Source: Chloroflexota bacterium (GTDB taxonomy: Bacteria; Chloroflexota; Anaerolineae; Anaerolineales; UBA11579). Taken from it: a stretch of DNA of 5,089 bases. The notes beneath the pieces are model-generated. The model was given only the letters and a program-made list of their open reading frames with translations. It was not told the DNA's origin and did no database searches. The stretch's first letter is position 1. Each line of letters begins with the position of its first letter. Of the stretch, positions 3,742 through 5,089 are shown piece after piece. The DNA lies in NCBI GenBank assembly GCA_030610225.1, contig JAUWSD010000112.1, positions 1 through 5,089 of the forward strand, given 5' to 3'. The position numbers and the translations under genes were made by a program.

Positions 3742-5089
3742 CCGACTTAAACCTGCAAGCAGCAGAATACAATAATAGACCACAGATAGTCCCACATAGC
3801 CGCGAATCAGAAGAAGCTGTCTTGGGCGCGATCCTGATCAACCCGGAAGCATATTATGATGTGGCCCAATTCCTGAAACCCGAAGATTTCTACATTCACC
3901 GTAATAAATGGATCTGGGAAGCAATGGTAAACCTGTTTGAACAGCGCACTCCCCTCGACATGTTGACAATCTCAGAAGAGTTGGAACGCAATGGTTACCT
4001 CGCTGAACTTGGTGGACCAGCGTATCTAACCTCCCTGATAAACAATGTCCCTACATCGATGCACGCAGAGGCTTATGGCCGCGTCGTTGAAGAAACAGCC
4101 ATCCGCCGCAGGATGATCGAAGCCGCCAACCAGATTGTCAAAGTAGCATACAAAGAAGAAATGACGATCGACACCGTCATTGACGAAGCTGAAAAAGCTG
4201 TATTTGGAGTTAGCGAACATCGCCAGTCATCTGACCTGCAGCCGATCAAACGTGTCATCAGGGATTATCAACAAAGGGTCGAAGACCTCTCCCAGCGCTC
4301 AGACGCAATGCAGGGTGTTCCCACTCACTTCAAATTCCTCGATAATTTATTAGGTGGACTACAGTCCTCAGATCTGCTGATCATTGCTGGCCGCCCTGGT
4401 CAGGGAAAGACCAGTTTCATGTTAACGATCGCAAAAAATGCAGCCCGTATCAGCAAGAAGCATATTGCCATCTTCTCAATGGAAATGTCAAATGAACAGG
4501 TCGTCCAGAGGTTGATGTCTCAGGAAACCGGAATTGACTCGCAGAGATTGAGATTGGGCAAACTACAGGATGATGAGTGGTCCTTATTCAACGAAGCGAT
4601 CGAAAACTTCAGTGATACTCAAATCTTTTTGGACGATACTCCCAGCATCACCCCCACACAAATGCGCGCCAAATGCCGCCGCTTACATCTCGAGCACCGT
4701 ATTGATCTCGTAATCATCGACTATATACAATTGATGAGTGGAGATAACCGCAACGAAAACCGTGTCCAGGAGGTTTCGTACATCACAAGAAATCTCAAGG
4801 CGTTGGCCAGGGAATTGAATGTTCCGGTTCTGGCAGCATCTCAGTTATCCCGTTCCATTGAACAGAGGGCAGACCACCGCCCAATGCTCTCAGACCTGAG
4901 AGAATCCGGTTCCCTGGAACAGGACTCCGATATCGTCATGTTCATTTATCGCGATAAAGTGGATGAACCGGATGACCCCATGAAAAATGTTACTGAGATC
5001 ATTGTAGCGAAGCACAGAAATGGTCCTGTCGGGTCAGTTCAGCTGGTCTTCCGCGAACATTTAGCCCAATTTGCCACAGCCCAATTGCC
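3738..5089 (+). CDS. dnaB: Replicative DNA helicase DnaB, 3' end outside the window
   Basis: This hexameric 5'-3' helicase unwinds the replication fork using ATP and recruits primase. The frame is open for 450 codons to the edge; bacterial DnaB usually has about 440-480 residues, so only a short C-terminal piece can be missing. The N-terminal domain (about 18-120) starts with PHSRESEEAVLGAILINPEA and contains ELGGPAYL. A linker region follows to about 195. The RecA-like core has GVPTHFKFLD (193-202), Walker A GRPGQGKTS (218-226, Lys224), the FSMEMS motif (246-251) with catalytic Glu249, Walker B LVIIDYIQLM (324-333, Asp328), and ASQLSR (367-372). LSDLRESGSLEQDSD (384-398) and KHRNGPVG (425-432) carry the conserved basic residues of the core. 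No intein interrupts the Walker A loop. The ATG at 3738 overlaps the stop of the nuclease gene and has only a purine-rich AAGAAGAAG upstream, so translation probably depends on coupling. Walker A has Gln222 where Met or Ser is more common. Confidence 0.96.
   Translation, partial: MTDLNLQAAEYNNRPQIVPHSRESEEAVLGAILINPEAYYDVAQFLKPEDFYIHRNKWIWEAMVNLFEQRTPLDMLTISEELERNGYLAELGGPAYLTSLINNVPTSMHAEAYGRVVEETAIRRRMIEAANQIVKVAYKEEMTIDTVIDEAEKAVFGVSEHRQSSDLQPIKRVIRDYQQRVEDLSQRSDAMQGVPTHFKFLDNLLGGLQSSDLLIIAGRPGQGKTSFMLTIAKNAARISKKHIAIFSMEMSNEQVVQRLMSQETGIDSQRLRLGKLQDDEWSLFNEAIENFSDTQIFLDDTPSITPTQMRAKCRRLHLEHRIDLVIIDYIQLMSGDNRNENRVQEVSYITRNLKALARELNVPVLAASQLSRSIEQRADHRPMLSDLRESGSLEQDSDIVMFIYRDKVDEPDDPMKNVTEIIVAKHRNGPVGSVQLVFREHLAQFATAQL

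Noticed and set aside
3587..3841. Antisense open frame opposite the nuclease-dnaB junction
   Set aside because: It overlaps two strongly supported genes on the other strand and shows no family signature or translation signal.
4026..4258. Two overlapping antisense open frames within dnaB
   Set aside because: Both lie fully inside conserved DnaB coding sequence, and neither has a domain or a ribosome binding site.
4389..4415. Possible DnaB intein at the P-loop
   Set aside because: The helicase motifs read continuously through this site with normal spacing, so no intein is present.

Overview
The window looks like chromosomal DNA from a Chloroflexota bacterium, probably an Anaerolineae-like lineage. 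This rests on my recollection of the DnaB and DUF151 sequence style and on the family mix (SHOCT-like/DUF2089-type modules, DUF4097, an OmpR-type regulator, DUF151 nuclease, DnaB). No ribosomal RNA or other firm taxonomic marker is present, so the placement is tentative. The left half is visibly more AT-rich than the right third. I see no insertion sequence, tRNA, CRISPR array or phage gene.

Left block (1-2205, + strand): four tightly packed co-directional genes, each new start preceded by its own Shine-Dalgarno sequence within 10-18 bases of the previous stop. They are the C-terminal part of an unidentified protein ending in a SHOCT-like helical module, a two-module protein with a membrane hairpin, a small soluble paralogue of it, and a DUF4097 beta-repeat protein. 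In Firmicutes (LiaX/YvlB type) the helical module and the DUF4097 repeats occur in one polypeptide. Here they lie on separate adjacent genes, so the block may be a dismantled and expanded LiaX/YvlB-like envelope-stress module. That role is inference. A bidirectional hairpin terminator (2212-2239) closes the block.

Middle block (2256-2942, - strand): a convergent OmpR/PhoB-type regulator with an intact winged-helix domain but a degraded receiver. The acidic pair and the conserved lysine are missing, while the phosphoacceptor-position aspartate is kept. No histidine kinase is in view. It shares a 226-base intergenic region with the divergent right block; that region holds good promoter candidates in both directions, with extended -10 elements.

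Right block (3169-5089, + strand): a DUF151 bifunctional-nuclease-family gene overlaps the start of the replicative helicase gene dnaB by an ATGA junction. dnaB runs off the right edge with nearly its full length present. The pair looks like a housekeeping DNA-replication/maintenance operon.
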